From: Mesorhabditis belari
Taxonomy: Eukaryota > Nematoda > Chromadorea > Rhabditida > Rhabditidae
Direction of reading: 5' to 3'
Assembly: GCA_958450365.1 (NCBI GenBank)
Contig: CAUEEP010000289.1
Span: 248,001 to 312,000 of the forward strand
DNA: 64,000 nt
Position numbering within the stretch: position 1 is the stretch's first letter
Text below: more model-generated notes on this DNA
What the model saw: only the letters and a program-made list of their open reading frames with translations
What the model was told of the DNA's origin: nothing
Database searches by the model: none
The DNA's letters: not shown here

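Noticed and set aside
1..64000. Titin, twitchin or palladin as the gene identity
   Set aside because: No fibronectin III, kinase or PEVK stretches. The repeated Ig plus TQHxESWxxIQExE linker is the kettin arrangement.

Overview
The window is nuclear DNA from a nematode, most likely a rhabditid but not Caenorhabditis elegans itself. The evidence is: exons bounded by TTTCAG-type 3' splice sites, intronic tracts of the nematode telomere hexamer TTAGGC, Tc1/Tc3/mariner-class transposon remains, and one very large muscle gene of nematode/arthropod type.

One gene on the minus strand fills the whole 64 kb and runs off both ends: a kettin (ketn-1/Sallimus-type) giant Ig protein. I could place 100 exons (12,421 nt, about 4,140 codons). 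Every exon-exon junction is in phase except for one single-base break in the exon at 13970-14204. The encoded protein, from N to C terminus (right to left), has three Ig domains (64000-56554), an R/E/Q-rich helical stretch (55682-53223), a Q/P/Y-rich stretch (50424-47253), then 26 further Ig domains to the left edge. Most Ig domains from 42 kb leftwards are separated by kettin-type linkers of the form TQHxxSWxxIQExEAP. A second start is likely: an exon at 33170-34049 has its own ATG and splices in frame onto the linker exon at 32694-32803, which would give a shorter isoform.

About 80% of the window is intron, and the introns are crowded with repeats. Nearly every long intron has its own tandem repeat with a different unit. 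There are palindromic MITE-like families, two 232-bp Tc1-like MITEs with TA duplications, a 604-bp mariner that keeps only its DNA-binding-domain ORF, a decayed Tc3-like transposase with internal amplifications, nine tRNA-like sequences, large inverted repeats and several interstitial TTAGGC tracts.

The most unusual signal is a short word, GTGNNNTCCAG (reverse CTGGANNNCAC). It recurs in many unrelated introns at about 72 or about 144 bp spacing while the sequence between copies differs from intron to intron. This looks like a conserved anchor inside otherwise diverged satellites.
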